Positions 6,607-13,542 of a DNA stretch of 21,199 nucleotides are shown here, one piece after another. This stretch comes from Erysipelotrichaceae bacterium (lineage in GTDB: Bacteria; Bacillota_I; Bacilli_A; Erysipelotrichales; Erysipelotrichaceae). Each line of letters begins with the position of its first letter. Position 1 is the stretch's first letter. A model generated the notes under the pieces. That model made no database searches and was not told the origin of the DNA. It was given only the letters and a program-made list of their open reading frames with translations. The stretch is taken from positions 1 to 21,199 of the forward strand of contig CAAEDX010000131.1 of assembly GCA_900754715.1 (NCBI GenBank). Direction: 5' to 3'. The translations under genes were made by a program, and so were the position numbers.

Positions 6607-8327
6607 CGATCACGATAGACAATCAGCGGATCGCGGTGGATGGCCGCTTGACCATTCTGGAGGCCGCCAAAACAGCGCATATCGAAATTCCTCACCTTTG
6701 TTATCTCAAGGGCATCAATGACATCGGTGCCTGCCGTATCTGCGCGGTCGAGCTGGAAGGAAAAGACCGGCTGGTGACCGCATGCAATACGCTCGTGCAG
6801 GAAGGCATGGTCATCTATACCAATTCGCCAAAGGTGCGTCATGCCCGCCGCTGCAATGTGCAGCTGCTGCTTTCACAGCACGACTGCGAATGCGCTTATT
6901 GTTCGCGCAGCGGCAATTGCGAATTGCAGAAAGTGAGCAATGAGCTGGGCATCACCGCTCTGCCTTATGAGAAAAAAGTTACCTATATCCCCTGGAATCA
7001 GCAGTTCCCCCTTATCCGGGAAAGCAATAAATGCATCAAATGCATGCGCTGCATCCAGATCTGTGATAAAGTGCAGGATCTGCGCGTATGGGACGTGCAG
7101 AAGACCGGTTCCCGCACGACCGTAAATGTTTCGTTCAATCGCAGCATCGAGGAAGCGGAATGCAGTCTGTGCGGCCAGTGCATCACCCATTGTCCGGTCA
7201 ACGCCTTGCATGTGCGGGAAGACAGCGAACGCGCGATCGACGCGTTCAGCGATCCTGATCGTATCACCATCGTGCAGATCGCGCCGGCTGTCCGAGCGGC
7301 CTGGGGCGAATCGCTGGGCCTGCCGCGCGAAACGGCGACCGTCGGCAAGCTGGGCGACGCGCTGCGGCGGATGGGGGCTGATTACGTATTCGATACCGAT
7401 CTGGGCGCTGATCTGACCATCATGGAGGAAGCCAGTGAGTTTCTGGAGCGGATGCGCGCCGGCACGCGCCTGCCGATGTTCACCTCCTGCTGCCCGGGCT
7501 GGGTGCGCTTCTTGAAATCCCAATACCCGGACATGGTCTCACAGCTGTCTACCTCTAAATCTCCGCACCAGATGTTCGGCACCCTGACCAAGACATGGCT
7601 GGCACAGCGGCTCGGTGTGGATCCTTCCCGGATCTTCAATATCTCGATCATGCCCTGTGTGGCCAAGAAACAGGAGATCGATATCCCGGCGATGAATGAT
7701 TCCGGGTTCCGGGACGTGGACCTCGTGCTGACGACCAGGGAAGTCGTGCGCATGATCCGCTCAGAACACATCGATGTCAGCGTGCTGCAAGATCTGCCGC
7801 TTGATGATCCGCTTGGCGAAGCCAGCGGCGCGGCCGTGATCTTCGGAGCCAGCGGCGGCGTGATGGAAGCCGCGCTGCGCACAGCGTACTATCTGGTCAA
7901 TGGCAAGGATCCTGACCCAGATGCCTATCAGCAGATGCGCGGCATGGATGCCTGGAAAGCGTTCCACTTTGATTTAGGCAAGACTTCGGTCCGCTGCGCC
8001 AAGGTCAGCGGCCTAGGCAATACCAGAAAGCTGATCGAAGCGATGCGCCGCGGTGAGGCCGAATTTGATTTTGTGGAAGTCATGGCATGCCCGGGCGGCT
8101 GCAGCGGCGGCGGAGGCCAGCCGATCCACGAAGGCGAGGAACTGGCCGAAGAACGCGCCAGCGTGCTGTATCAGCTGGACCGCAAAGCACCGATGCGCTT
8201 CTCTCATGAAAACCCGGCCATCCGCAAGTTATATGAAGACTTCCTGGGCAAGCCGCTGTCAGCGAAAGCAGAAGCACTGCTGCATACAGATCATGAGTCA
8301 TGGCAGATGCCTGGACGCAAAAGCTGA
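6600..8327 (+). CDS. hydA: [FeFe] hydrogenase catalytic subunit
   Basis: The enzyme interconverts protons plus electrons and H2. The 575-aa protein carries in order: a plant-type [2Fe-2S] domain (C34, C45, C48, C62), a His/Cys-ligated [4Fe-4S] site (H94, C98, C101, C107), two ferredoxin-type [4Fe-4S] clusters (C145-C155 and C188-C198), and the H-cluster domain with TSCCPGW (296-301; C298 is the proton-transfer Cys), MPCVAKKQE (351-359) and EVMACPGGC with GGGQP (493-507). A small-subunit-like tail, RKLYEDFLG, ends it. Every catalytic residue is present. The start is the ATG at 6600, with GGGAGG about 10 nt upstream, overlapping the previous gene; longer in-frame readings lack a site. Pairing with a GltD-like partner is the arrangement described for group A2 [FeFe] hydrogenases. 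Maturases HydE, HydF and HydG are not in the window. Confidence 0.95.
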   Translation: MVTITIDNQRIAVDGRLTILEAAKTAHIEIPHLCYLKGINDIGACRICAVELEGKDRLVTACNTLVQEGMVIYTNSPKVRHARRCNVQLLLSQHDCECAYCSRSGNCELQKVSNELGITALPYEKKVTYIPWNQQFPLIRESNKCIKCMRCIQICDKVQDLRVWDVQKTGSRTTVNVSFNRSIEEAECSLCGQCITHCPVNALHVREDSERAIDAFSDPDRITIVQIAPAVRAAWGESLGLPRETATVGKLGDALRRMGADYVFDTDLGADLTIMEEASEFLERMRAGTRLPMFTSCCPGWVRFLKSQYPDMVSQLSTSKSPHQMFGTLTKTWLAQRLGVDPSRIFNISIMPCVAKKQEIDIPAMNDSGFRDVDLVLTTREVVRMIRSEHIDVSVLQDLPLDDPLGEASGAAVIFGASGGVMEAALRTAYYLVNGKDPDPDAYQQMRGMDAWKAFHFDLGKTSVRCAKVSGLGNTRKLIEAMRRGEAEFDFVEVMACPGGCSGGGGQPIHEGEELAEERASVLYQLDRKAPMRFSHENPAIRKLYEDFLGKPLSAKAEALLHTDHESWQMPGRKS

Positions 8328-8391
8328 CAGAAAAGCGCTTGCCGGTGAAAGCAGGATGAGAGGACCATGCTGTTCATCTGGCGCGTTCAGT

Positions 8392-8399
8392 GCTAATAT
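8392..8399 (+). promoter_or_regulatory. Extended -10 element before the C69 dipeptidase
   Basis: TGCTAATAT is an extended -10 (TGn plus TAATAT, 8394-8399). The -35 position (TGTTCA, 8371-8376) is poor. The start would be near 8406, which leaves almost no leader, so read-through from hydA may also matter; no terminator is seen after hydA. Confidence 0.4.
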
Positions 8400-8420
8400 C
8401 TTGTATGGGAGGTAATGAAT

Positions 8421-9869
8421 ATGGCATGTACAACGATATTGATCGGGAAGAAAGCGTCGTATGACGGATCATGCATGATCGCGCGCAATGATGATTCCGG
8501 CGCCGGCAGCTTTACCCCGAAAAAGTTTGTGGTCGTCCATCCCGATGAACAGCCGCGGACATATACTTCGGTCATCTCGCATCTGACGATCGATCTTCCG
8601 GATGACCCCATGCGCTATACGGCCGTACCTAATGCGGTGGAAGGAGAAGGCATATGGGGCGCCTGCGGCGTCAATGCCGCAAATGTCGGCATGAGCGCCA
8701 CGGAGACGATCACTTCCAATCCGCGGGTGCTCGGCGCAGATCCCCTGGTGGTCTATGATGCACAAAGCGGCAAGCCTGGCGGGCTTGGGGAGGAAGACTT
8801 TGTCAGCCTGGTGCTTCCTTATATTCATAGCGCACGGGAAGGCGTCTTGCGCCTGGGCAGCTTGCTGGAAACATATGGCACTTATGAGATGAACGGCATC
8901 GCCTTCTGCGATCACGATGAGATCTGGTGGATGGAAACGATCGGCGGTCATCACTGGATGGCACGCCGAGTCCCTGATGATGTCTATGTTGCCATGCCCA
9001 ATCAGCTGGGCATCGACACCTTTGTCTTTGACGATCCCGCCCATTATCTGTGCAGTGCGGATCTGCGCGCATTTGTGGAAACCAATCATCTGGATCTTTC
9101 GCTGGATGGCACTTTCCGCCCCAGGCTGGCATTTGGATCCCATGACGACGCGGATCATGTATACAATACCCCGCGCGCCTGGTTCATCGAACGCACATGG
9201 AATCCGCACACCGTGAAATGGGATGGCGCCGACGCAGAGCATGCCCCGGAATCGGATGATATTCCCTGGTGCATGGTGCCAGAGCGCAAGCTCACGGCCG
9301 AGGATGTGAAATATGTGCTCTCATCGACATTCCAGGGCACACCGTATGATCCTTATCTGAGCTATGGCGACAGGTCGCTGGCCGGGAAATACCGCGCCAT
9401 CGGCATCAACCGGACGAGCTTTTTGGGGCTGATCCAGATCCGCCCGCAAAATGATGTGCTGGAGTGGATCGCTTTTGCGTCCAACCCGTTCAACGTGCTG
9501 CTTCCGTTTTATGCCGATGTGGAAAAGACCCCGGCATATCTCGCCGACACGAATGCTGCGGTATCCACGGACAGCTTCTACTGGACGAGTCGGCTGATCG
9601 CGGCCATGGCCGACGCAAGCTATCGCGATTCCCGCAGCGTCATCGAACGTTATCAGGCGCATGTTGCGGCAAAGAGCCATGAGATCATCGCCCGCTATGA
9701 CGCTTTGCTGGCAAAGCAGGACAATGAGGAAGAACGGCTGAAGCTGCGTGAGCAGGCCAATGAAGAGATCAGCGCGATGGCTCGCGAAGCCGCAGCGGAT
9801 ACGCTGGACAAGGTGTTGTTTGCGCTGAGCTCTTGCATGAAGAATGCTTTCGCGCGCAGCGACGCATGA
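8421..9869 (+). CDS. C69-family dipeptidase (PepD type)
   Basis: The protein is a cytosolic N-terminal-nucleophile hydrolase that cleaves dipeptides. It begins MACTTILIGKKASYDG and continues with MIARNDDSG, the typical opening of C69 dipeptidases, where Cys3 becomes the N-terminal nucleophile after removal of the residues before it. The 482-aa length fits the family (about 470-490). Later motifs include WGACGVNAANVGMSATET and MEWIAF-like text (LEWIAFASNPFN) near residue 350. An ATG at 8415 lies 2 nt from GGGAGG, too close; the ATG at 8421 has 8-nt spacing and gives the expected short propeptide. There is no signal peptide. It stands alone between the hydrogenase operon and the TetR block. Confidence 0.93.
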   Translation: MACTTILIGKKASYDGSCMIARNDDSGAGSFTPKKFVVVHPDEQPRTYTSVISHLTIDLPDDPMRYTAVPNAVEGEGIWGACGVNAANVGMSATETITSNPRVLGADPLVVYDAQSGKPGGLGEEDFVSLVLPYIHSAREGVLRLGSLLETYGTYEMNGIAFCDHDEIWWMETIGGHHWMARRVPDDVYVAMPNQLGIDTFVFDDPAHYLCSADLRAFVETNHLDLSLDGTFRPRLAFGSHDDADHVYNTPRAWFIERTWNPHTVKWDGADAEHAPESDDIPWCMVPERKLTAEDVKYVLSSTFQGTPYDPYLSYGDRSLAGKYRAIGINRTSFLGLIQIRPQNDVLEWIAFASNPFNVLLPFYADVEKTPAYLADTNAAVSTDSFYWTSRLIAAMADASYRDSRSVIERYQAHVAAKSHEIIARYDALLAKQDNEEERLKLREQANEEISAMAREAAADTLDKVLFALSSCMKNAFARSDA

Positions 9870-9875
9870 ATGATA

Positions 9876-9890
9876 CATACTATTGGTATG
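9876..9890. promoter_or_regulatory. TetR operator candidate O1 upstream of the -35 box
   Basis: CATAC-TATTG-GTATG is a perfect inverted repeat with 5-bp arms and a 5-bp centre, ending 6 bp before the -35 hexamer of the tetR promoter. The same arms and spacing occur before the ABC genes. Confidence 0.6.
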
Positions 9891-9896
9891 AAAGTG

Positions 9897-9925
9897 TTGA
9901 CGGCATTACGAAAGCATGCTACGAT
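9897..9925 (+). promoter_or_regulatory. Promoter of the tetR gene
   Basis: TTGACG (9897-9902), a 17-nt spacer and TACGAT (9920-9925). Transcription would begin near 9932, inside operator O2. Confidence 0.7.
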
Positions 9926-9928
9926 AAA

Positions 9929-9947
9929 CATACCATAAGAATGTATG
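9929..9947. promoter_or_regulatory. TetR operator candidate O2 over the transcription start
   Basis: CATAC and GTATG arms separated by 9 bp cover the inferred start of the tetR transcript. The spacing differs from the 5 bp of O1 and O3, so affinity or mode of binding may differ. Confidence 0.45.
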
Positions 9948-9958
9948 GAGGCACATAG

Positions 9959-10600
9959 ATGGCTAGGAACAAATATCCGGAAGTTACGGTAGAAAAGATC
10001 CTCGATGTGTCACAGCGGCTGTTTCTGGAAAAAGGATACGACGCGACGACCATCCAGGATATCGTGGATGATCTGGGCGGACTGACAAAGGGCGCGCTTT
10101 ATCATCATTTCCGTTCGAAGGAAGAGATCATGGTGGCGCTTTCCCAGCGGATGTTTGCCCGTAATGACCCGTTTGCGGAAGTACAGGCACGCAAAGATCT
10201 CAATGGGCTGCAGAAGATGCGGCTGGCCGTGCGCTTGAATCAATCAGACGCCCAGCAAGTGGAACTGAATCGTCAGGCCATCCCTCTGATCAAAAACCCG
10301 CGTGTGCTCTCACAGATGCTCGAGACCAATATCAAGGAGCTTTGCCCGCGCTGGCAGCGGCTGATTGAGGAAGGCATCGCGGATGGATCCATTCATACGG
10401 CGCATGCGCAGGAGCTTTCACAGCTGCTCGTGCTGCTTGACCTGTGGATGATCCCTTCGATCTTCCCGGGAGACAGTTCGTCCATCCGCCACCGTCTTTC
10501 CTGCATGGCAAAGATGCTGGAAAGCCTGGGCCTGCCGCTGATCGATGAAGCGATGACAGACACGATGGACCATCTGCCATATTTTCAAGAAACGGATTAA
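9959..10600 (+). CDS. TetR-family transcriptional regulator of the adjacent ABC exporter
   Basis: The 213-aa protein has a TetR-type helix-turn-helix at about residues 10-57 (ILDVSQRLFLEKGYDATT, then GGLTKGALYHHFRSKEEI). The rest is a helical ligand-binding and dimer domain without a recognisable ligand signature. GGAGG lies 7 nt before the ATG. CATAC/GTATG inverted repeats flank its promoter and recur before the ABC transporter genes, so it most likely represses itself and the exporter until an effector, perhaps the exported compound, binds. That effector is unknown. Confidence 0.92.
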   Translation: MARNKYPEVTVEKILDVSQRLFLEKGYDATTIQDIVDDLGGLTKGALYHHFRSKEEIMVALSQRMFARNDPFAEVQARKDLNGLQKMRLAVRLNQSDAQQVELNRQAIPLIKNPRVLSQMLETNIKELCPRWQRLIEEGIADGSIHTAHAQELSQLLVLLDLWMIPSIFPGDSSSIRHRLSCMAKMLESLGLPLIDEAMTDTMDHLPYFQETD

Positions 10601-10620
10601 AATTGCCGAAAGGCAATTTT
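10599..10620 (+). terminator. Weak hairpin after tetR
   Basis: AAAATTGCC, loop GAAA and GGCAATTTT make a 9-bp stem that includes the last bases of the stop codon. The stem is AU-rich and the T-run is only four bases, so it may only reduce read-through or protect the 3' end. Confidence 0.4.
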
Positions 10621-10632
10621 AAAAAGACTGAT

Positions 10633-10651
10633 TACATACATTCGGTATGTA
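10633..10651. promoter_or_regulatory. TetR operator candidate O3 before the ABC exporter genes
   Basis: TACATACATTCGGTATGTA is an inverted repeat with 7-bp arms and a 5-bp centre, the longest copy of the CATAC-N5-GTATG motif. It ends 17 bp before the drrA-like start codon, so binding would block transcription into the exporter genes. I could not place a convincing separate promoter here. Confidence 0.65.
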
Positions 10652-10668
10652 TTTAAAGGAGGAATGAC

Positions 10669-11607
10669 ATGACTGCAGCGATCTTTACATCAAACCTGAA
10701 GAAAAGCTATGGCCAGAAGGAAGTGCTGAAAGGCATCAGCCTGACGGTCGATCCTGGCACGATCTGCGCGCTGCTCGGCACCAATGGCGCCGGCAAGACG
10801 ACGATGGTGCGCATCCTTACGACACAGATCGTTCCGGATGCGGGCCAGGCGGCCATCATGGGGCATGACGTGGTGTGTGACGCGGACCATATCCATCAGA
10901 TCATCGGCCTGACCGGACAGTTTTCTGCTTTGGATGATGCCTTGAGCGGCAAGGAGAACCTGCTCTTCATCGCTTCGCTCTGCCACATTCCCCGCGCATC
11001 AGAAAAGGCTGATGCATTGCTTGCGCGGATGGGCCTGGAGGAAGCAGGCCGCCGTCTGGTCAAGACATATTCCGGCGGCATGAAACGCCGCCTGGACATC
11101 GCGATGAGCCTGATGAGCGATCCACAGGTGCTCTTTCTGGACGAGCCGACGACCGGCTTGGATCCAGGCAGCCGCAGGCAGAGCTGGGAAGCGATCCGGC
11201 AGCTGCGCGCATCAGGGACGACCGTCTTCCTGACGACACAGTATCTGGAAGAAGCAGAGCTGCTCGCTGATCAGATCGCGGTCCTGCATGAAGGAAAGAT
11301 CATCACCGCAGGCACGCCAAAACAGCTGATAGGCCGGTTTTCCCACGAGAAGCTGCGCTTTCGCTTTGCCCATGCCTGCTTTGCGCGACAGGCGGCCGCG
11401 ATCCTGGCTGACTTTCGTCCGCACAGTGATGCGCAGACATTGGAGCTGCGCGTACATCGCGAGGAGACGATGACGGTGCTCACGCATGTGCTGACCCGGC
11501 TGCGCCAGGCGCATATCATGCCGGCTGGCTTTGAGCAAGCGCGGCCCAGCCTTGAAGACGCGTTTCTTCAGATGATCGAAAAGGAGCGTGAAACACATGA
11601 GAGATGA
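10669..11607 (+). CDS. ABC exporter ATP-binding protein, DrrA-like
   Basis: The 312-aa ATPase energises the permease encoded next. It has Walker A GTNGAGKTT (37-45), signature YSGGMKRR (134-141), Walker B VLFLDEP (154-160) and TTGLDP as D-loop. The switch position reads LTTQYLEEAE, with Gln (191) in place of His, as is usual in the DrrA (daunorubicin resistance) branch rather than a defect. The roughly 90-residue tail after the ATPase domain also fits DrrA. AAGGAGG stands about 8 nt before the ATG. The stop overlaps the permease start by 11 bp. The substrate is unknown; multidrug or toxic metabolite export is the likely role. Confidence 0.94.
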   Translation: MTAAIFTSNLKKSYGQKEVLKGISLTVDPGTICALLGTNGAGKTTMVRILTTQIVPDAGQAAIMGHDVVCDADHIHQIIGLTGQFSALDDALSGKENLLFIASLCHIPRASEKADALLARMGLEEAGRRLVKTYSGGMKRRLDIAMSLMSDPQVLFLDEPTTGLDPGSRRQSWEAIRQLRASGTTVFLTTQYLEEAELLADQIAVLHEGKIITAGTPKQLIGRFSHEKLRFRFAHACFARQAAAILADFRPHSDAQTLELRVHREETMTVLTHVLTRLRQAHIMPAGFEQARPSLEDAFLQMIEKERETHER

Positions 11608-12364
11608 ATGGAAAGATACGATGATCCTGACATGGCGGTGCTGCCTGCTTTCACTCAGAAATCCCGATACATTGCTCACGAGCGTCATGCTTCCGGGGCT
11701 CATGATGGCCTTGTTCGTCTTCCTGTTCGGCACCTTGATCCAGATCGAGGATATGGCCTATGTGGATTACATCGTGCCCGGCGTGCTTTTGCAATGCGTC
11801 GGACAGTGCTCTTCCACGACATCTGTCATGGTCTGCCGCGAAGTGCGCACGGGCATGGCAGGGCGATTGTGCATCTTGCCGATCCGCCGCTCTTCTTATC
11901 TTCACGGGCATGTGCTGGAAGCACTGATCCGCAATCTGATCACCTCTGTGATCGTGCTGATCGTCGCTGTCATCCTGGGGTATTGTCCGGCCTTTGATCC
12001 AGGCGGATGGCTGCTGGCCCTGGCCCTGCTTATCTGCGTGATCCTCGTCTTTTCCTGGCTGGCAATCATCGTCGGCCTGTTGGCCAGAAGCGAGGAAGGA
12101 GCCAGCGCACTTTCGGCCCTGGCCATCATCCTGCCTTATCTGAGTTCTGGCTTTGTCCCCGCCGCAGCTATGCCCGGTCCGCTTGCGTTCTTTGCGCAGG
12201 TTCAGCCGCTGACACCGATCATAGAAGTGATTCGCGGTGCCCTGCTCGGCCTGTCTGCGGATCCACGCATGATCATGCTTGCATTTGGCTGGTGCGCGCT
12301 GCTGTTCATCGGGTTTCGGCTGTGCGGGAACAGGCTGCTGCGTCATGCGCTCAGCACGCAGTAA
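11597..12364 (+). CDS. ABC exporter permease, ABC-2 / DrrB-like
   Basis: The 255-aa membrane protein shows about six hydrophobic segments (near residues 22-44, 53-68, 103-124, 136-161, 166-186 and 225-243), the ABC-2 type plan. The LPIRRSSYLHG stretch between segments and the EGASALSALAIILPYLSSGFVP region match the DrrB group. I chose the ATG at 11597, which has AAGGAG 10 nt upstream; a GTG at 11588 is one base from that site. It overlaps the ATPase gene by 11 bp, so the two subunits are made together as a homodimeric-permease exporter. Confidence 0.9.
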   Translation: MRDEWKDTMILTWRCCLLSLRNPDTLLTSVMLPGLMMALFVFLFGTLIQIEDMAYVDYIVPGVLLQCVGQCSSTTSVMVCREVRTGMAGRLCILPIRRSSYLHGHVLEALIRNLITSVIVLIVAVILGYCPAFDPGGWLLALALLICVILVFSWLAIIVGLLARSEEGASALSALAIILPYLSSGFVPAAAMPGPLAFFAQVQPLTPIIEVIRGALLGLSADPRMIMLAFGWCALLFIGFRLCGNRLLRHALSTQ

Positions 12365-12423
12365 CCAAGCCTTTCTTCTCCATCGGGCAGCCAAGCGTAA
12401 AATGAGGGTCTGGAGGTCTGATG

Positions 12424-12894
12424 ATGAAAAAAGTACTGGTCAAATGGAAACACAAAGCGGATCACAGAGCGTCTGTCCGCTGCCCTTGGCGCTGATCTGG
12501 ACCGCATCGAAACGCTGCAGCCTTATACAGGCAGTGATGAGGAAGTGTCGGCACAAGGCAAAAAAGAGGGGACAGCGGTTTTCAGCCGCAGCTCAAGCCG
12601 CTGTCTTTTCTGCCTATGACATCATCGCCATCGGCACACCGACCTGGTGGCATACGATGGCGCCGGCTGTTCGTTCTTTTCTTGCTCAGCATGACTTTGC
12701 GGGCAAGACGGCGGTGCCGTTCATGACCAACGGGGGCTGGCCCGGACATGTGATCCGCGATATGAAGGCGCTGTGTTGCGGCGCGGCCTTTGCCTGTGAG
12801 ATGGAAGTGCGCTTTGATTCCGCCGGCGGCAGCCGCATGGAATCAAAGCAAAGTGGATCGCTGGATCGACGCGGTGAAAGCGCTGACGGCATGA
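12424..12894 (+). pseudogene. Flavodoxin-like pseudogene with four frame lesions
   Basis: A ribosome binding site (GGAGG, 12412-12416) and MKKVLV open the frame. About 14 bases coding for the segment before the FMN phosphate loop are then gone; NGNTKRITERLSAALGADL follows in the next frame from 12443. After GKKE (about 12568) one base is missing and DSGFQPQLKPLSF continues in another frame; at about 12610 a further base is missing and AYDIIAIGTPTWWHTMAP follows, the usual flavodoxin FMN-contact region. Near 12850 the frame shifts again to VDRWIDAVKALTA and a stop at 12892-12894. Laid end to end these give a normal flavodoxin of about 160 aa. No single frame makes it. Several independent errors in one gene favour true decay over sequencing error, as neighbours are intact. 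Confidence 0.85.
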
Positions 12895-12902
12895 CGCAAG
12901 TG

Positions 12903-12929
12903 AGAGCTGTTCCTGGCAGCTCTTTTTTT
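12903..12929 (+). terminator. Rho-independent terminator after the flavodoxin pseudogene
   Basis: AGAGCTG, a 7-nt loop and CAGCTCT (12903-12923) are followed by a run of seven T. It closes the tetR/ABC/flavodoxin transcript before the feo promoter. Confidence 0.85.
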
Positions 12930-12963
12930 GACTTAAATGTAAGCTAAAGCTAACAAGAGGTTG

Positions 12964-12992
12964 TTGACAGCTAACTTGAGTTAGACTATGAT
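12964..12992 (+). promoter_or_regulatory. Promoter of the feo operon
   Basis: Consensus TTGACA (12964-12969), a 17-nt spacer and TATGAT (12987-12992). It is the strongest promoter of the window by -35 match, and its spacer contains a palindrome. Confidence 0.85.
12971..12984. promoter_or_regulatory. CTAACT-TG-AGTTAG palindrome inside the feo promoter spacer
   Basis: A 14-bp inverted repeat with 6-bp arms lies between -35 and -10, where a bound protein would block RNA polymerase. Further GCTAA half-sites lie upstream at 12942-12947 and 12948-12954. The TTAG/CTAA content recalls metal-responsive DtxR/IdeR/MntR-type boxes; regulation by iron is inferred. Confidence 0.6.
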
Positions 12993-13004
12993 AACTGAGT
13001 AAAA

Positions 13005-13036
13005 AGACAATAGCGATGCTATTGGCCTTTGTCTGG
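13005..13036 (+). other. Hairpin in the feo leader RNA
   Basis: CAATAGC, loop GAT and GCTATTG (13008-13024) make a perfect 7-bp stem beginning about 10 nt after the inferred transcription start; TTGTCT downstream can alternatively pair with AGACAA at its base. There is no T-run, so it is not a terminator. A role in RNA stability is possible. Confidence 0.4.
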
Positions 13037-13053
13037 AAGAAAAGGGATGAAAG

Positions 13054-13266
13054 ATGATGCCATTGACACTAGCGGACATTGGAACAGAAAACACCATTCG
13101 CAGAGTCGGGGGAAACGAAGAGACAAGACGGTTTCTGGAAAACCTGGGCTTTGTGACCGGCACGCCGATCACCGTGCTTTCCTCGATTGGAGGCAACGTG
13201 ATCGTGAACGTGAAAGATTCGCGCGTGGCCATCAATGAAGATATGGCCAGACATATCATGATCTGA
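13054..13266 (+). CDS. feoA: FeoA-domain protein (first copy)
   Basis: The 70-aa protein is a single SH3-like FeoA domain, thought to bind FeoB and tune ferrous iron transport in the cytosol. The core reads RRVGGNEETRRFLENLGF, then TGTPITVLSS and NVKDSRVAINEDMA, matching the FeoA pattern of a basic strand, LGF/MGI turn and G-rich strand. A weak AAGGG site lies 7 nt before the ATG; a second ATG at 13057 is equally possible. It heads the feo operon with a 39-nt gap to the next feoA. Two different FeoA proteins in tandem are common in anaerobic Bacillota. Confidence 0.88.
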   Translation: MMPLTLADIGTENTIRRVGGNEETRRFLENLGFVTGTPITVLSSIGGNVIVNVKDSRVAINEDMARHIMI

Positions 13267-13305
13267 ACAGATCACGGTTTCATTCTCAGGAAAGGAGATA
13301 CAGCG

Positions 13306-13524
13306 ATGACATTAGGTGAAGCAAAAGTAGGCAGCACCGTCGTGGTGACCAAGATCGACGGAGACGGTGCTTACAAACGGCGCATCATGGACATGGGGAT
13401 CACCAAGGGGACGGAGCTTTATATCAGAAAAGTGGCTCCGCTGGGCGATCCGGTCGAGATCACGGTCAGAGGATATGAGCTCTCCGTGCGGAAAGAAGAT
13501 GCAAAATGCGTACAAGTCAAATGA
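13306..13524 (+). CDS. feoA: FeoA-domain protein (second copy)
   Basis: The 72-aa product is a second FeoA domain, with AYKRRIMDMGITKGTELYI at about 23-41 and APLGDPVEITVRGYELSVRK following, closer to the textbook FeoA pattern (RRLxDMGI, PLGDP, GxxLxLR) than the first copy. AAGGAG lies 8 nt before the ATG. It ends 18 nt before feoB. As the better match it is the likelier direct FeoB partner; the first copy may have a separate regulatory task. Confidence 0.94.
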   Translation: MTLGEAKVGSTVVVTKIDGDGAYKRRIMDMGITKGTELYIRKVAPLGDPVEITVRGYELSVRKEDAKCVQVK

Positions 13525-13542
13525 CCATGAGGAGGGGTGGAA

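Noticed and set aside
8469..9242. 257-codon minus-strand frame opposite the dipeptidase
   Set aside because: Shadow of a well-supported C69 dipeptidase, with no coding evidence of its own.
11651..12394. 247-codon minus-strand frame opposite the ABC permease
   Set aside because: Gln/Asp/His/Arg-rich shadow of a membrane protein; no start signal.
12421..12894. Programmed frameshifting to rescue the flavodoxin gene
   Set aside because: Four separate shifts in different directions and a deletion near the FMN loop cannot be explained by recoding, and no slippery site with a downstream structure is evident.
13005..13036. Feo leader hairpin as a riboswitch
   Set aside because: The leader is only about 55 nt, with one short stem and no conserved aptamer core or terminator; a metal riboswitch needs more structure.
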